Below, piece by piece: positions 7,349-14,377 of a DNA stretch of 47,964 nt; position 1 is the first letter of the stretch; each line of letters begins with the position of its first letter. The stretch spans positions 1 through 47,964 of the forward strand of contig MGSS01000118.1 in assembly GCA_001798595.1 (NCBI GenBank). The letters are read 5' to 3'. Under the pieces are notes generated by a model, which worked only from the letters and a program-made list of their open reading frames with translations, ran no database searches and was not told where the DNA came from. A program made the position numbers and the translations under genes. This stretch comes from Deltaproteobacteria bacterium RIFCSPLOWO2_12_FULL_60_19. Lineage in GTDB: Bacteria > Desulfobacterota > Binatia > UBA9968.

Positions 7349-8366
7349 GAGAGCGGAGGTTTTGCGCAAAGGGCGGGGTGATCACGCCCTTCTCCGTAAT
7401 AATCGCCGAGACCAAATCCTGCGGCGTCACGTCGAAGGCCGGGTTGAGGGCCCGCACGCCCCTGAGAGTGATCGCGCGGCCGAGGATATGAGAGACCTCT
7501 TTGGGGTCTCGCTGCTCGATGGGAATATCGGCCCCGGTCAGGCATTTGAGGTCGATGGTCGAGGTCGGCGCGGCGACGTAGAATGGGACGTTATGACGGC
7601 GCGCCAGCACGGCGACGCCATACGTCCCGATCTTATTCGCCACGTCTCCGTTCGCGGCGATCCGGTCCGCGCCCACGACCACCACCTGGACCCTGCCCCT
7701 TTGCATGAAATAGCCGGCCATACTGTCGGTGATCAGCGTGACCGGAATTTTGTCCTTCTTCAACTCCCAGATCGTCAGCCGCGCCCCCTGGAGAAACGGC
7801 CGGGTCTCATCGACCAGCACCTCGATCTCTTTGCCGGCTTCCTTCATGGCGCGAAACACCCCCAGGGCCGTTCCATATCCCGCCGTCGCCAGAGCGCCGG
7901 CGTTGCAATGGGTCAGGACGCGCGAGGCGTTGCCCAAGAGCTTGGCGCCGAATTTTCCCAACTGCCGGTTGGCCGCGATATCCTCTTCGTAAATCTTGAT
8001 CGCCTCCTGCTTGAGTAGCTGCTTGACGGCCTCGACTCCCTCGCCGCGCTTTTCAATATAGATCCGGCGCATCCGCTCCAGCGCCCAGAAGAGGTTGACC
8101 GCGGTCGGCCGGGTTTTTTCCAAAGTGTGGAAGATGCGCTCGATCTCCCGGTCGAAATTCTTGCCCTTGACCCATAGCGCGCCCAGCGCCACGCCCATCG
8201 CCGCCGCCACGCCGATCGCCGGCGCGCCGCGGATCACCATGTCGCGGATCGCCTGCGCCACCCCTTCGTAATTTTTGTAGACGCGATAGACTTCCTTATG
8301 GGGCAGCAGGCGCTGGTCCAACATAATCACGCGATTGTTATTCCACTGGATGGTTCGGACTGCCAT
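7332..8366 (-). CDS. mtnA: Methylthioribose-1-phosphate isomerase
   Basis: Isomerises methylthioribose 1-phosphate to methylthioribulose 1-phosphate in methionine salvage. It belongs to the eIF2B-like family. The catalytic Cys is residue 154 in THCNAGALATAGYGTALG and the catalytic Asp is residue 234 in VVGADRIAANGDVANKIGTY. RGAPAIGVAAAMG near residue 50 is also typical. ATG 8366 gives 344 residues, the family length; the frame is open to 8531, but the extra residues lie upstream of a good promoter (TTGACG, 18 bp, TATACT). Overlaps gshA. No other salvage gene is adjacent. Confidence 0.95.
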   Translation of the reverse strand: MAVRTIQWNNNRVIMLDQRLLPHKEVYRVYKNYEGVAQAIRDMVIRGAPAIGVAAAMGVALGALWVKGKNFDREIERIFHTLEKTRPTAVNLFWALERMRRIYIEKRGEGVEAVKQLLKQEAIKIYEEDIAANRQLGKFGAKLLGNASRVLTHCNAGALATAGYGTALGVFRAMKEAGKEIEVLVDETRPFLQGARLTIWELKKDKIPVTLITDSMAGYFMQRGRVQVVVVGADRIAANGDVANKIGTYGVAVLARRHNVPFYVAAPTSTIDLKCLTGADIPIEQRDPKEVSHILGRAITLRGVRALNPAFDVTPQDLVSAIITEKGVITPPFAQNLRSHVHRT

Positions 8367-8395
8367 GAGGATGTTTCCTATTTCGGCGGAGGCTG

Positions 8396-8425
8396 AGTAT
8401 AGTAAGGAGACAAAGGGAGCGTCAA
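8396..8425 (-). promoter_or_regulatory. Sigma-70-type promoter of mtnA-gshA
   Basis: On the minus strand TTGACG (8420-8425), an 18-bp spacer and TATACT (8396-8401), 30 nt before the mtnA ATG. It faces away from the small plus-strand gene at 8433, whose own promoter would have to overlap it. Confidence 0.65.
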
Positions 8426-8432
8426 GGGCCAA

Positions 8433-8666
8433 GTGGACTTTTATAACGCGCTCAGCTATTTCACCGGCCTCCACTTTATCGATGCCGGTCTTGGCGGCCA
8501 GGCGCTGCTTCGCACCGCGGCCCTCGTCCACCTGCTCGATGCGATTCTCTGCGGCCTGATCGCGGGGCAGAGCGGCCGCAGCAAAAAGATCTGGACCGTG
8601 GCCGGCTTAGGGCTGGGAATCTGGGCGCTGGCGACGATTTTCCTGCTGCCGGCGAAAAAACGATGA
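8433..8666 (+). CDS. Small predicted membrane protein
   Basis: 77 residues starting at GTG 8433. Two hydrophobic stretches are visible, around 23-45 (LLRTAALVHLLDAILCGLIAG) and 52-72 (IWTVAGLGLGIWALATIFLL), with a short basic end PAKKR, so a small two-pass membrane protein is likely. A ribosome site AGGGAG lies about 13 nt upstream, longer than ideal. I do not recognise the family. The hydrophobic pattern and its position between two unrelated minus-strand genes make it a likely real gene, but it could be a chance frame. Confidence 0.5.
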   Translation: MDFYNALSYFTGLHFIDAGLGGQALLRTAALVHLLDAILCGLIAGQSGRSKKIWTVAGLGLGIWALATIFLLPAKKR

Positions 8667-8709
8667 TTGTCAGGAAAAGGTCAGCGGACCACTGAAAAGC
8701 TTTGTTTTC

Positions 8710-8834
8710 AGGCCGGTCAAAAAGGTCTCAGATGCAAGGCGCGCGAAGGTCCGCGAGCGGAGGCGTACTCTTGGAGTACGTTGACGCGAAGCGGGCCAAG
8801 CGCAACGCAGCAGATGAGCCTTTTTCACCGGCCT
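8710..8834. repeat. Palindromic intergenic element, 125 bp
   Basis: Left arm AGGCCGGTCAAAAAGG and onward, right arm CCTTTTTCACCGGCCT, imperfectly inverted over much of their length. The centre is a perfect short hairpin, CGTACTC-TTG-GAGTACG (8764-8780). It ends one base before the acpS stop codon, in the convergent gap between the small membrane protein gene and acpS. It probably forms a bidirectional hairpin; copies elsewhere in the genome are expected but not seen here apart from a similar end at 14350-14374. Confidence 0.75.
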
Positions 8835-9227
8835 CTAATCGTCCTGTGCGATCACGTAGGCCAGCGCGTGGTCGTTCGTGTGGGTAATCGAAAGAGAAAA
8901 GCGGCGGATGCGCTGCTCCTGGGCGAGGGCGGCCGTGTCATTGTGAAGCGCGATCTCCGGTCGGCCGCTTTTTGCGCGCACCACTTCAATATTTAACCAG
9001 GTCACTTTCCCGCTCCAGCCCCTCCCCAGCGCCTTCATCACCGCCTCTTTGGCGGCAAAGCGCCCGGCATAGCTCTCATACTTGCCCCGCCCTTTCTTGC
9101 GGTCGCAGTAGCGAATCTCTTCCGCCGTATACACGCGGTCGCGAAAGCGCTTCCCGGTCGCGCGATCCTCCAGCGCCTTTTGAATCCGCCCCACCTCGAC
9201 CATATCGACCCCGACGTTCACGATCAT
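8835..9227 (-). CDS. acpS: Holo-[acyl-carrier-protein] synthase
   Basis: Transfers phosphopantetheine from coenzyme A to acyl carrier protein, using Mg. The two family motifs are GVDMVEVGRI at residues 6-15 (metal-binding Asp8) and RFAAKEAVMKALGRG near 55-69. ATG 9227 gives 130 residues, typical; the frame remains open to 9263, but the added residues match nothing. The C-terminus SLSITHTNDHALAYVIAQ is the usual last strand. It is a stand-alone gene here, converging on the small membrane protein gene across a palindromic element. Its use of coenzyme A links it loosely to the nearby pan genes. Confidence 0.95.
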   Translation of the reverse strand: MIVNVGVDMVEVGRIQKALEDRATGKRFRDRVYTAEEIRYCDRKKGRGKYESYAGRFAAKEAVMKALGRGWSGKVTWLNIEVVRAKSGRPEIALHNDTAALAQEQRIRRFSLSITHTNDHALAYVIAQDD

Positions 9228-9314
9228 GCGACAAAGTTTGCCCCGCCCGCCCCGGAGTGTCAACCACCGACTTTACAAAGCCGCGCGCCGTGCCTACACT
9301 CAACGGCGGCGCAG

Positions 9315-10130
9315 ATGTTGCAAAGAGATCCCACATTCGGACTCGCCCCGCTGCTGTACGCCTTGCTGTTATCGGCTACAGCCGGCTGCGCTACGACCGG
9401 CCTGCGCACTTCGGACAACCCGCGGCCTGCGCCCGAGCGGATCAAGTTCACCAGGGCGTCCGACCTCGCGGACATCGTGAAACAGAGCGGGGCGAACCCG
9501 TCGAAAACCGGCAAAGTCATTTTCATCGGAGTCTACGGCGGCGATACGCCCGCCTGGGAAGGAGCGCGCTACTTCAATCCGAAAGATTGGCCGGCTTATA
9601 AGAACGTTGGTCGAGAAGAGGAGTTTGGCGAGATTGCGTTTCACGAGTCCCTGATGCACGTCCTGGCGATCCAGCTCGCCAGGCGGTTTCCGAAGAGTAT
9701 CGCGCTGATGATCAAAGGAGACGGGGAAGTCGTCCTGGACGTGATCAAATACCTCTACTCCCCCGGAGACAAACTCTATCTCGCCGGCCACAGCCAGGGA
9801 GGCGCGATCGTCATCGACGTGGCGCACGATCTCAAAAAGGCGGCGATTCCGGTGCAGATGATCGCCCACATGGAGGGCTTTCTGTCTTACACCGTCGTGC
9901 CGAGCAACGTCGCTCGGGCCTTCAACTTTTACGTGCCGTCCGGCCTCGCGCTGTGCCCGGGCCGGGAGAGGCTTGAGGCCGAGGCGCCGTCCCTCACCCA
10001 GGTCTCCAACGTGGCGATCGGCGATCCCGTGGGACCCTTCACCGGGCCGTGCGCCGAGCACCGCAACATCGACAGCGACCCGCGAGTCTGGAAGCCCGTT
10101 CTCCAATACATGCTGGAGTCCGCGGAGTAA
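9315..10130 (+). CDS. Putative lipoprotein with alpha/beta-hydrolase fold
   Basis: Starts at ATG 9315. The first 25 residues form a lipoprotein signal ending in the lipobox ATAGC, with Cys25 as the likely lipidated residue. The mature part contains KVIFIGVYGGDTPAW, then KLYLAGHSQGGAIVIDVAHDL near 153-173, with nucleophile-elbow Ser160 in GHSQGG as in lipases and esterases. A late His in CAEHRNIDSDPRVW could complete a catalytic triad. 271 residues in total. Substrate unknown. An upstream extension of the frame to 9180 overlaps acpS and is not expected. It stands alone; a dense short-repeat palindrome follows it. Confidence 0.7.
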   Translation: MLQRDPTFGLAPLLYALLLSATAGCATTGLRTSDNPRPAPERIKFTRASDLADIVKQSGANPSKTGKVIFIGVYGGDTPAWEGARYFNPKDWPAYKNVGREEEFGEIAFHESLMHVLAIQLARRFPKSIALMIKGDGEVVLDVIKYLYSPGDKLYLAGHSQGGAIVIDVAHDLKKAAIPVQMIAHMEGFLSYTVVPSNVARAFNFYVPSGLALCPGRERLEAEAPSLTQVSNVAIGDPVGPFTGPCAEHRNIDSDPRVWKPVLQYMLESAE

Positions 10131-10260
10131 CTGGAGCAATGGATATTGGAGCAGTGGAGCATTGGGCACTGGAGCATCGGCCTCTTCCCCTATTGTTCCA
10201 TTGTTCGATTGTTCCATTGTTCTATTATTCCATTGTTCCATTTTCCAACTCCGCGTTGAC
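10131..10260. repeat. Inverted array of 7-8-bp repeats
   Basis: The left arm repeats TGGAGCA-type units about five times (10132-10178). The right arm repeats ATTGTTCC-type 8-base units about six times (10193-10243). The two arms are roughly complementary, so the region can fold as a long imperfect hairpin after the lipoprotein gene. Unit lengths and sequence differ from the arrays in the dcw cluster. Confidence 0.8.
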
Positions 10261-10306
10261 TGCAACCACTCCTTAGCGTAAACATGAATGCAAAAGGAGC
10301 CTTCCT

Positions 10307-11488
10307 ATGGTTCGCTCACGCGTGTTAGTTTTCATCTTTGCCCTCTTCGCGCTGACGGCCGCCGACGGCTGGTCGGAACAAAAGAAAATCATCAAGGTGG
10401 TCACCCAAAGCCCGCTCTCCGGCGAGCAGGCGGCTTTGGGCGAGCACATCAAACTCGGCGCGCAACTCGCGGTCGAAGAAGCAAGCAAGACGTTCAAGGC
10501 GCTGGGGTACGATCTGATCCTCGTTCCGTTCGACGACCAGGCGAAACCGGAGATCGGGGTCGCCAACGCCCGGAACGTCGCCGCCGATCCCGACGTGCTG
10601 CTGGTCGTGGGCCATTTTAATTCCGGCGTCGCCCTGCCGGCTTCGAACGTCTACAAAGAGACACTGCTGACGATGATATCGCCGGCCAACACCGCGACGG
10701 AGATCACCGATCGCGGCTATCCGAACGTCAACCGGGTCTGCGGCCGCGACGACGTTCAAGGTCCGGTGGGGGCAAAGTTTGCCGCCCAGGACCTTCAGGT
10801 CAAATCGGTTTATATCGTTCAAGACAAAACACCGTACGGCCAGGGGGTCGCCGACAACTTTCGCGCCGAGGCGAAAAAATTGGGGCTTCAAGTGCTCGGC
10901 TATGAAGGCACGGAGGAACGCGCGAACTTCAGCCCGCTGATCATTCCGATGAAGGCCAGAAATCCGGGTCTGGTCTACTTCGGCGGCATCTACCATCAGG
11001 GAGGGTTGTTGCTGAAGCAGATGAGAGAAAAGGGAGTCAAGAGCGCCTTCCTGGGCCCGGACGGCCTGGACTCCTCGGAGATGGTCAAGATCGCCGGCGA
11101 CGCGGCGGTCGGCTCCTACTACACCACCGTCGCCGCGCCGATCGACGCCGCGCCGGAGACGGCCGCTTTCGCCAAGAGATTCAAGCAGCGCTTCGGCAAA
11201 GAGGCGGAATCGTTCGGGATGTACGGCTACGACGCAGCCGCCATCGGGATCAAGGCGATCGAGCAGGCGGTTCAGGAGCTGGGCGGAAAAAAACCGACCC
11301 GCGCCCAGGTCTCCGCCGCCGTGCGAAAGATCAAAGACTTTAAAGGCATCACGGGCTCGATTACGTTCGACGGCAAAGGCGACCCCGTCAAGACGAAATA
11401 CTTCGTGCTCAAGTTCGAAACCAAACGTTATCCCGGGAAGGTCGTTAAAACGGTGGAGCACGAAGCGCCGCAGGTCAAGAAGCCGTGA
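10307..11488 (+). CDS. Branched-chain amino acid-type ABC transporter substrate-binding protein
   Basis: Periplasmic ligand-binding protein of the LivJ/type 1 fold (Peripla_BP_6). A signal peptide occupies about residues 1-23 (RVLVFIFALFALTAADGWS), cleaved before EQKK. The mature start IKVVTQSPLSGEQAALGEHI, then VVGHFNSGVALPASNVYKE and YGYDAAAIGIKAIEQA, are family features. 393 residues. ATG 10307 has AAAGGAG 9 nt upstream. The ligand cannot be read from sequence. No permease (LivH/M) or ATPase (LivG/F) gene is adjacent, so it is an orphan binding protein that must use a transporter encoded elsewhere. Confidence 0.9.
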   Translation: MVRSRVLVFIFALFALTAADGWSEQKKIIKVVTQSPLSGEQAALGEHIKLGAQLAVEEASKTFKALGYDLILVPFDDQAKPEIGVANARNVAADPDVLLVVGHFNSGVALPASNVYKETLLTMISPANTATEITDRGYPNVNRVCGRDDVQGPVGAKFAAQDLQVKSVYIVQDKTPYGQGVADNFRAEAKKLGLQVLGYEGTEERANFSPLIIPMKARNPGLVYFGGIYHQGGLLLKQMREKGVKSAFLGPDGLDSSEMVKIAGDAAVGSYYTTVAAPIDAAPETAAFAKRFKQRFGKEAESFGMYGYDAAAIGIKAIEQAVQELGGKKPTRAQVSAAVRKIKDFKGITGSITFDGKGDPVKTKYFVLKFETKRYPGKVVKTVEHEAPQVKKP

Positions 11489-11494
11489 ACCCTT

Positions 11495-11650
11495 AGCAGG
11501 GTGCTGAAAAACTCCGTTCATCCTTCGACAAAGCTCAGGACGAACGGAGGATGGATTGAAATCATTGGAGAATTTCCGTTCGTGCAGAGCCCGCCTGTCC
11601 TGAGCGCAGTCGAAGGGTCGAAGCACGAGCGGCTTTTTTCAGCATCCTGC
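11495..11650. repeat. Composite palindromic element with terminal inverted repeats
   Basis: Outer arms AGCAGGGTGCTGAAAAA (11495-11511) and TTTTTCAGCATCCTGCT (11634-11650) are inverted with one mismatch. Inside them lies a second palindrome with CTTCGACAAAGCTCAGGACG on the left and CTGTCCTGAGCGCAGTCGAA on the right. No transposase is encoded. It resembles a REP or MITE-like unit. It sits between the LivJ-like gene and ddl. Confidence 0.8.
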
Positions 11651-11676
11651 TGGAGGATGAAGGATCGTAGGACGAG

Positions 11677-12780
11677 ATGAAGCGCAAATTGCGGGTCGCC
11701 ATCCTCTTCGGCGGCAAATCCGCCGAACACGAGATCTCCATCATTTCAGCCAAGAATATTTTCGATGCGATCGACAAGAAAAAGTACGAAGTCGTCCTGA
11801 TCGGCATCGACAAGAAAGGGCGCTGGTATTTGAACGACGACGCGCGCCTGCTCCAGCAGGTAAAAACTCCCACGCCGATAAAATTTAACCGCGAAAGCAA
11901 CGCTTTGGCCCTGGTGCCGGGAAATAAAACGAAGCAGTGGATTTACCTCTCCGGCCACCGTAAGCAAAAGCCGGTGGATGTAGTTTTTCCCGTTTTGCAC
12001 GGCACCTTCGGCGAGGACGGCACGGTACAGGGTTTACTAAAGCTTGCCGATATCCCCTTCGTCGGCGCCGGCGTGCTGGGGTCGGCGGTGGGAATGGACA
12101 AGGACGCGATGAAGCGGCTCCTGCGGGACGCCGGCATCTCGATCGCCAAGTTTCTGGTCTTCGACGGCGCCGGCCAAGAGCAAATCGACTTTGCGGCCGT
12201 CACCCGCGAGCTGGGGCTGCCGCTGTTCGTCAAGCCCGCCAACCTGGGATCCTCCGTCGGCATCAGCAAGGCTAAAAGCGAGGCCGAGTTCCGCAACGCC
12301 GTTAAAGATGCCTTTCGCTACGATCGGAAGATTCTAGTGGAAGAGGCGATTCAGGGCAGAGAGATCGAGTGCTCCGTGTTGGGCAACGAGCGTCCCATCG
12401 CGTCTCTGCCCGGCGAGATCGTCACCCGGCACGAGTTCTATTCTTACGAAGCAAAATATCTGGACGAAAACGGCGCGCGGCTGGAGATCCCTGCGAAACT
12501 CCCACCGCGGGTGGCGGAGGAGATTCAGCAGGCCGCGATCAAAACATTCAAGGCGCTCTGCTGCGAGGGGATGGCCCGCGTGGACTTTTTCCTGCGGGAC
12601 GAAAGAGAAGTCATCGTCAACGAGATCAACACGATCCCCGGCTTCACCAAGATCAGCATGTACCCCAAGCTCTGGGAGGCGAGCGGCATCTCCTACACCG
12701 AACTGATCGACCGCCTCATCCAGCTCGCCCTGGAGCGGTTCCAACGAGAAAAGAAGCTGAAAACAACCTTCAGCGGTTAA
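11677..12780 (+). CDS. ddl: D-alanine-D-alanine ligase
   Basis: Joins two D-alanines for the end of the peptidoglycan stem peptide; its product is used by MurF. ATP-grasp enzyme with FGGKSAEHEISIISAKNIFD at 11-30, LPLFVKPANLGSSVGISKAK, and the metal-binding VNEINTIPGFTKISMYPKLW near the C-terminus. 367 residues, the long form of the family. It stands outside the dcw cluster, on the opposite strand and converging on ftsZ, unlike genomes where ddl sits between murB and ftsQ. Its last 122 bases are present again at 14016-14137, with a fragment at 12883-12937, which suggests that the 3' end served as a recombination site. Confidence 0.96.
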   Translation: MKRKLRVAILFGGKSAEHEISIISAKNIFDAIDKKKYEVVLIGIDKKGRWYLNDDARLLQQVKTPTPIKFNRESNALALVPGNKTKQWIYLSGHRKQKPVDVVFPVLHGTFGEDGTVQGLLKLADIPFVGAGVLGSAVGMDKDAMKRLLRDAGISIAKFLVFDGAGQEQIDFAAVTRELGLPLFVKPANLGSSVGISKAKSEAEFRNAVKDAFRYDRKILVEEAIQGREIECSVLGNERPIASLPGEIVTRHEFYSYEAKYLDENGARLEIPAKLPPRVAEEIQQAAIKTFKALCCEGMARVDFFLRDEREVIVNEINTIPGFTKISMYPKLWEASGISYTELIDRLIQLALERFQREKKLKTTFSG

Positions 12781-12836
12781 CCGCCGCGCAACTTTGACAA
12801 GCCAGTTTTTATTTCCTGAGCGCATGATGGGGCCGC

Positions 12837-12869
12837 GTCTTGCATTACAACAATGCTTGAGTGCAAGAC
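12837..12869. repeat. Small REP-like hairpin
   Basis: GTCTTGCA (12837-12844) is perfectly inverted as TGCAAGAC (12862-12869). It is preceded by GGGGCC. A related word, GGGGTCAGACATTGCAATC, follows at about 12953-12971. Sequences of this look often accompany REP-associated transposases in environmental genomes; none is encoded in this window. Confidence 0.55.
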
Positions 12870-12882
12870 CTGTCTCCACTTC

Positions 12883-12937
12883 TGTACCCCAAGCTCTGGG
12901 AGGCGAGCGGCCTCTCCTACACCGCGCTGATCGATCG
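12883..12937 (+). pseudogene. ddl 3' fragment, truncated copy
   Basis: Reads [18 protein letters not shown] and corresponds to ddl 12659-12713. It is cut off by TCTACGGGGTCTACGGGGTC. No start and no function are expected. It is one of three copies of this ddl segment. Confidence 0.85.
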
Positions 12938-12986
12938 TCTACGGGGTCTACGGGGTCAGACATTGCAATCTTGACAATCTTATCTT

Positions 12987-13055
12987 TTGAGAATTCTCAG
13001 AACGTCAAACCAAGCCAATACCTAGACACTCCGACGTTCCCCCAATCCCGAAAAT
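12987..13055. repeat. Direct repeat, left copy (69 bp)
   Basis: Begins TTGAGAATTCTCA, an inverted repeat in itself, and ends at CCCGAAAAT. It matches 13926-13995 with three substitutions and one indel. The two copies bracket the methyltransferase remnant and the toxin-antitoxin pair. Confidence 0.9.
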
Positions 13056-13096
13056 GTGAGCATTGCATCGTTGCAGCGCCGGTGGAACCAGGATAA

Positions 13097-13270
13097 TCTC
13101 ACCACGGAGGCGCTGAGGGCGCGGATGTTTCCGCCCTGGAGGCCGAGATCGACCAGCTTGTCTGTTCCCTCTACGGCCTCACGCGCGAAGAAATCGCCAT
13201 TATCGAAGAGAGCCGGCAAGAACGAACCGCTAACCAGCGTGTTGTTGACGAGGCGGAGCTTGAGGAGTGA
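13097..13270 (+). pseudogene. C-terminal remnant of a DNA methyltransferase (type IIG/Eco57I-like)
   Basis: An open frame without a start codon, following an in-frame TAA at 13094, reads VSALEAEIDQLVCSLYGLTR then EEIAIIEES. This ALEAEID..VY.LYGLT.EEI pattern is the typical last segment of large restriction-modification methyltransferases with a C-terminal specificity domain. Nothing upstream encodes the catalytic part. The gene was therefore lost except for its tail, probably when the island was rearranged. Family assignment rests on a short stretch only. Confidence 0.6.
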
Positions 13271-13319
13271 CCGTAAACGGTTGGCGAACGCAACTGGGTT
13301 ACTACTAAGGAGAACATGC

Positions 13320-13604
13320 TTGAAAATATCGGGTATTATCTGGCTGCCAGAGATAGTTGAGAAGATCAGCCACAAACATCGGGTAGAACAGAATGAGGTG
13401 AGCGAAGTTCTGCAGAGTTCGTCACATTTCAGATTCGTTGAAAAGGGACACCGAAAAGGCGAGAATGTTTACTCAGCGATGGGCCAGACGAGCGCGGGCC
13501 GTTATCTGATGGTATTTTTCGTGCGCAAGAAAACCCGACAGGCGTTGATTTTGTCGGCGCGAGACATGACCGACAGTGAAAGGAAGAGATATGAAAAAAA
13601 ATAG
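13320..13604 (+). CDS. BrnT family ribonuclease toxin
   Basis: Type II toxin related to BrnT (DUF497), a RelE-fold ribonuclease that blocks translation. Reads IIWLPEIVEKISHKHRV, then HFRFVEKGHRKGENVYSAMG, RYLMVFFVRKKT and [20 protein letters not shown], all in family order. I choose TTG 13320 as start (94 residues): AAGGAG ends 7 nt before it. The frame is open much further upstream, but that part overlaps the methyltransferase remnant. It overlaps the antitoxin gene by 14 nt. Toxin-first order, as in brnTA operons. Sits in the degenerate island after ddl, a site typical of acquired genes. Confidence 0.85.
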   Translation: MKISGIIWLPEIVEKISHKHRVEQNEVSEVLQSSSHFRFVEKGHRKGENVYSAMGQTSAGRYLMVFFVRKKTRQALILSARDMTDSERKRYEKK

Positions 13605-13890
13605 AAGCTCGATTTCCAAGGCGCGGTCGTATGCCGAGATCGGGGAGTTCTGGGACGAGCACGACTTGGGCGAATTCTGGGGCAAGACGAGAAAAGTGAG
13701 ATTCGACGTGGTACTTGAGCCCGAAGCGACTTACTACCCGGTCGAGAAGAGCCTATCCGAGAAAATTCAGTCAGTGGCCCGCAAACAGGGGGTGCGTTCC
13801 GACACCCTGGTTAACCTATGGTTGGAGCAGAAGATCAAAGAACAGAGGTCTTCTAGGCCCGCAGGGAAGCTAAGCGCAAAGAATGCATAG
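13591..13890 (+). CDS. CopG-type antitoxin of the BrnT toxin
   Basis: 99 residues from ATG 13591, with AGGAAG 5 nt upstream inside the toxin gene. The N-terminal [15 protein letters not shown] is the acidic motif seen in CopG_antitoxin proteins. The C-terminal [37 protein letters not shown] looks like a ribbon-helix-helix DNA-binding domain. It should neutralise BrnT and repress the operon. Translationally coupled to the toxin by the 14-nt overlap. A GTG at 13576 in the same frame is an alternative start. Confidence 0.85.
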   Translation: MKKNRSSISKARSYAEIGEFWDEHDLGEFWGKTRKVRFDVVLEPEATYYPVEKSLSEKIQSVARKQGVRSDTLVNLWLEQKIKEQRSSRPAGKLSAKNA

Positions 13891-13925
13891 AAAATGCGAG
13901 CAGTCGATGGATGGAGAGATTCCGC

Positions 13926-13995
13926 TTGAGAATTCTCAAAACGTCAAACCGAGCCGATACCTAGACACTCCGACGTTCCCCCAAATCCCGAAAAT
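13926..13995. repeat. Direct repeat, right copy (70 bp)
   Basis: Partner of 12987-13055, about 94 percent identical by eye. It is followed by CTACGTCTACGGGGTCATT and then the distal ddl 3' copy. Confidence 0.9.
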
Positions 13996-14015
13996 CTACG
14001 TCTACGGGGTCATTC

Positions 14016-14137
14016 TGTACCCCAAGCTCTGGGAGGCCAGCGGCGTCTCCTACACCGAACTAATCGACCGCCTCATCCAGCTCGCCCTGGAACGGTTCCG
14101 CCGCGAACACAAACTAAGAACAACCTTCAGCGCTTAA
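14016..14137 (+). pseudogene. ddl 3' end, distal complete copy
   Basis: 122 bases corresponding to ddl 12659-12780 including the stop, with 13 mismatches. It encodes [20 protein letters not shown] and ends TTFSA. Six of the changes are synonymous at third positions, so this copy diverged while still coding for a ligase, probably in another genome or before the rearrangement. It is now detached; an open frame runs into it from 13883 but should not be functional. Confidence 0.85.
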
Positions 14138-14166
14138 TGAGGCGAGCGAGATCAAGTGTCACCGCC

Positions 14167-14302
14167 GCCCGCCTGGGGGTCTGTCGGAGGGCCGACGCGT
14201 GGGACGAGGAGATACAAGCGTAGATCAGAGGTACGCTCGGTTCCTGGGGGCAGCGTAACAACGATGTATCGCGTCGGCCCGGAGAGAGATTCCCAGGCGG
14301 GC
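14167..14302. repeat. Long-hairpin element, copy A
   Basis: The outer stem GCCCGCCTGGGGGTCT (14167-14182) pairs with 14287-14302, allowing two G-U pairs. The inner stem GGGCCGACGC (14189-14198) pairs perfectly with GCGTCGGCCC (14271-14280). The central part between the inner arms carries GTGGGACG and GCAGCGTAACAACGATGTAT. Copy B at 37556-37695 has the same layout. Convergent gap between the ddl remnant and ftsZ. Confidence 0.8.
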
Positions 14303-14310
14303 TGACGGTG

Positions 14311-14374
14311 GTTCGACTAAGCTCACCACCCTGAGGAAACTCGAAGGGCAGATGGGCCTTTTTCAGCGGCCTGC
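14311..14374. repeat. REP-like tail element
   Basis: GTTCGACTAAGCTCACC...CTGAGG...CTCGAAGGG, followed by CCTTTTTCAGCGGCCTGCC, combines words found in the elements at 11495-11650 and 8710-8834. It adjoins the ftsZ stop and may serve as its terminator. Confidence 0.5.
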
Positions 14375-14377
14375 CTT

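Larger units (their letters stand above)
12781..14137 (+). mobile_element. Putative remnant of an element integrated at the ddl 3' end
   Basis: From the ddl stop to the end of the distal ddl 3' copy, this segment holds a methyltransferase C-terminal remnant, a BrnT/CopG toxin-antitoxin pair, two copies of a 69-70-bp direct repeat, REP-like sequences and two extra copies of the ddl 3' end. The distal copy is complete to its stop and differs at 13 of 122 positions, with six synonymous third-base changes. This is how the end of an element carrying its own replacement gene tail would look. No integrase remains, so mobility is inference. Confidence 0.4.

Noticed and set aside
13056-13319. Upstream extension of the BrnT frame
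   Set aside because: It overlaps the methyltransferase remnant in another frame and lies before a good ribosome site for TTG 13320.
13883-14137. 84-codon frame ending in the distal ddl copy as a real gene
   Set aside because: Its first half is the 70-bp repeat and its second half a ddl tail; a chance fusion of repeats.
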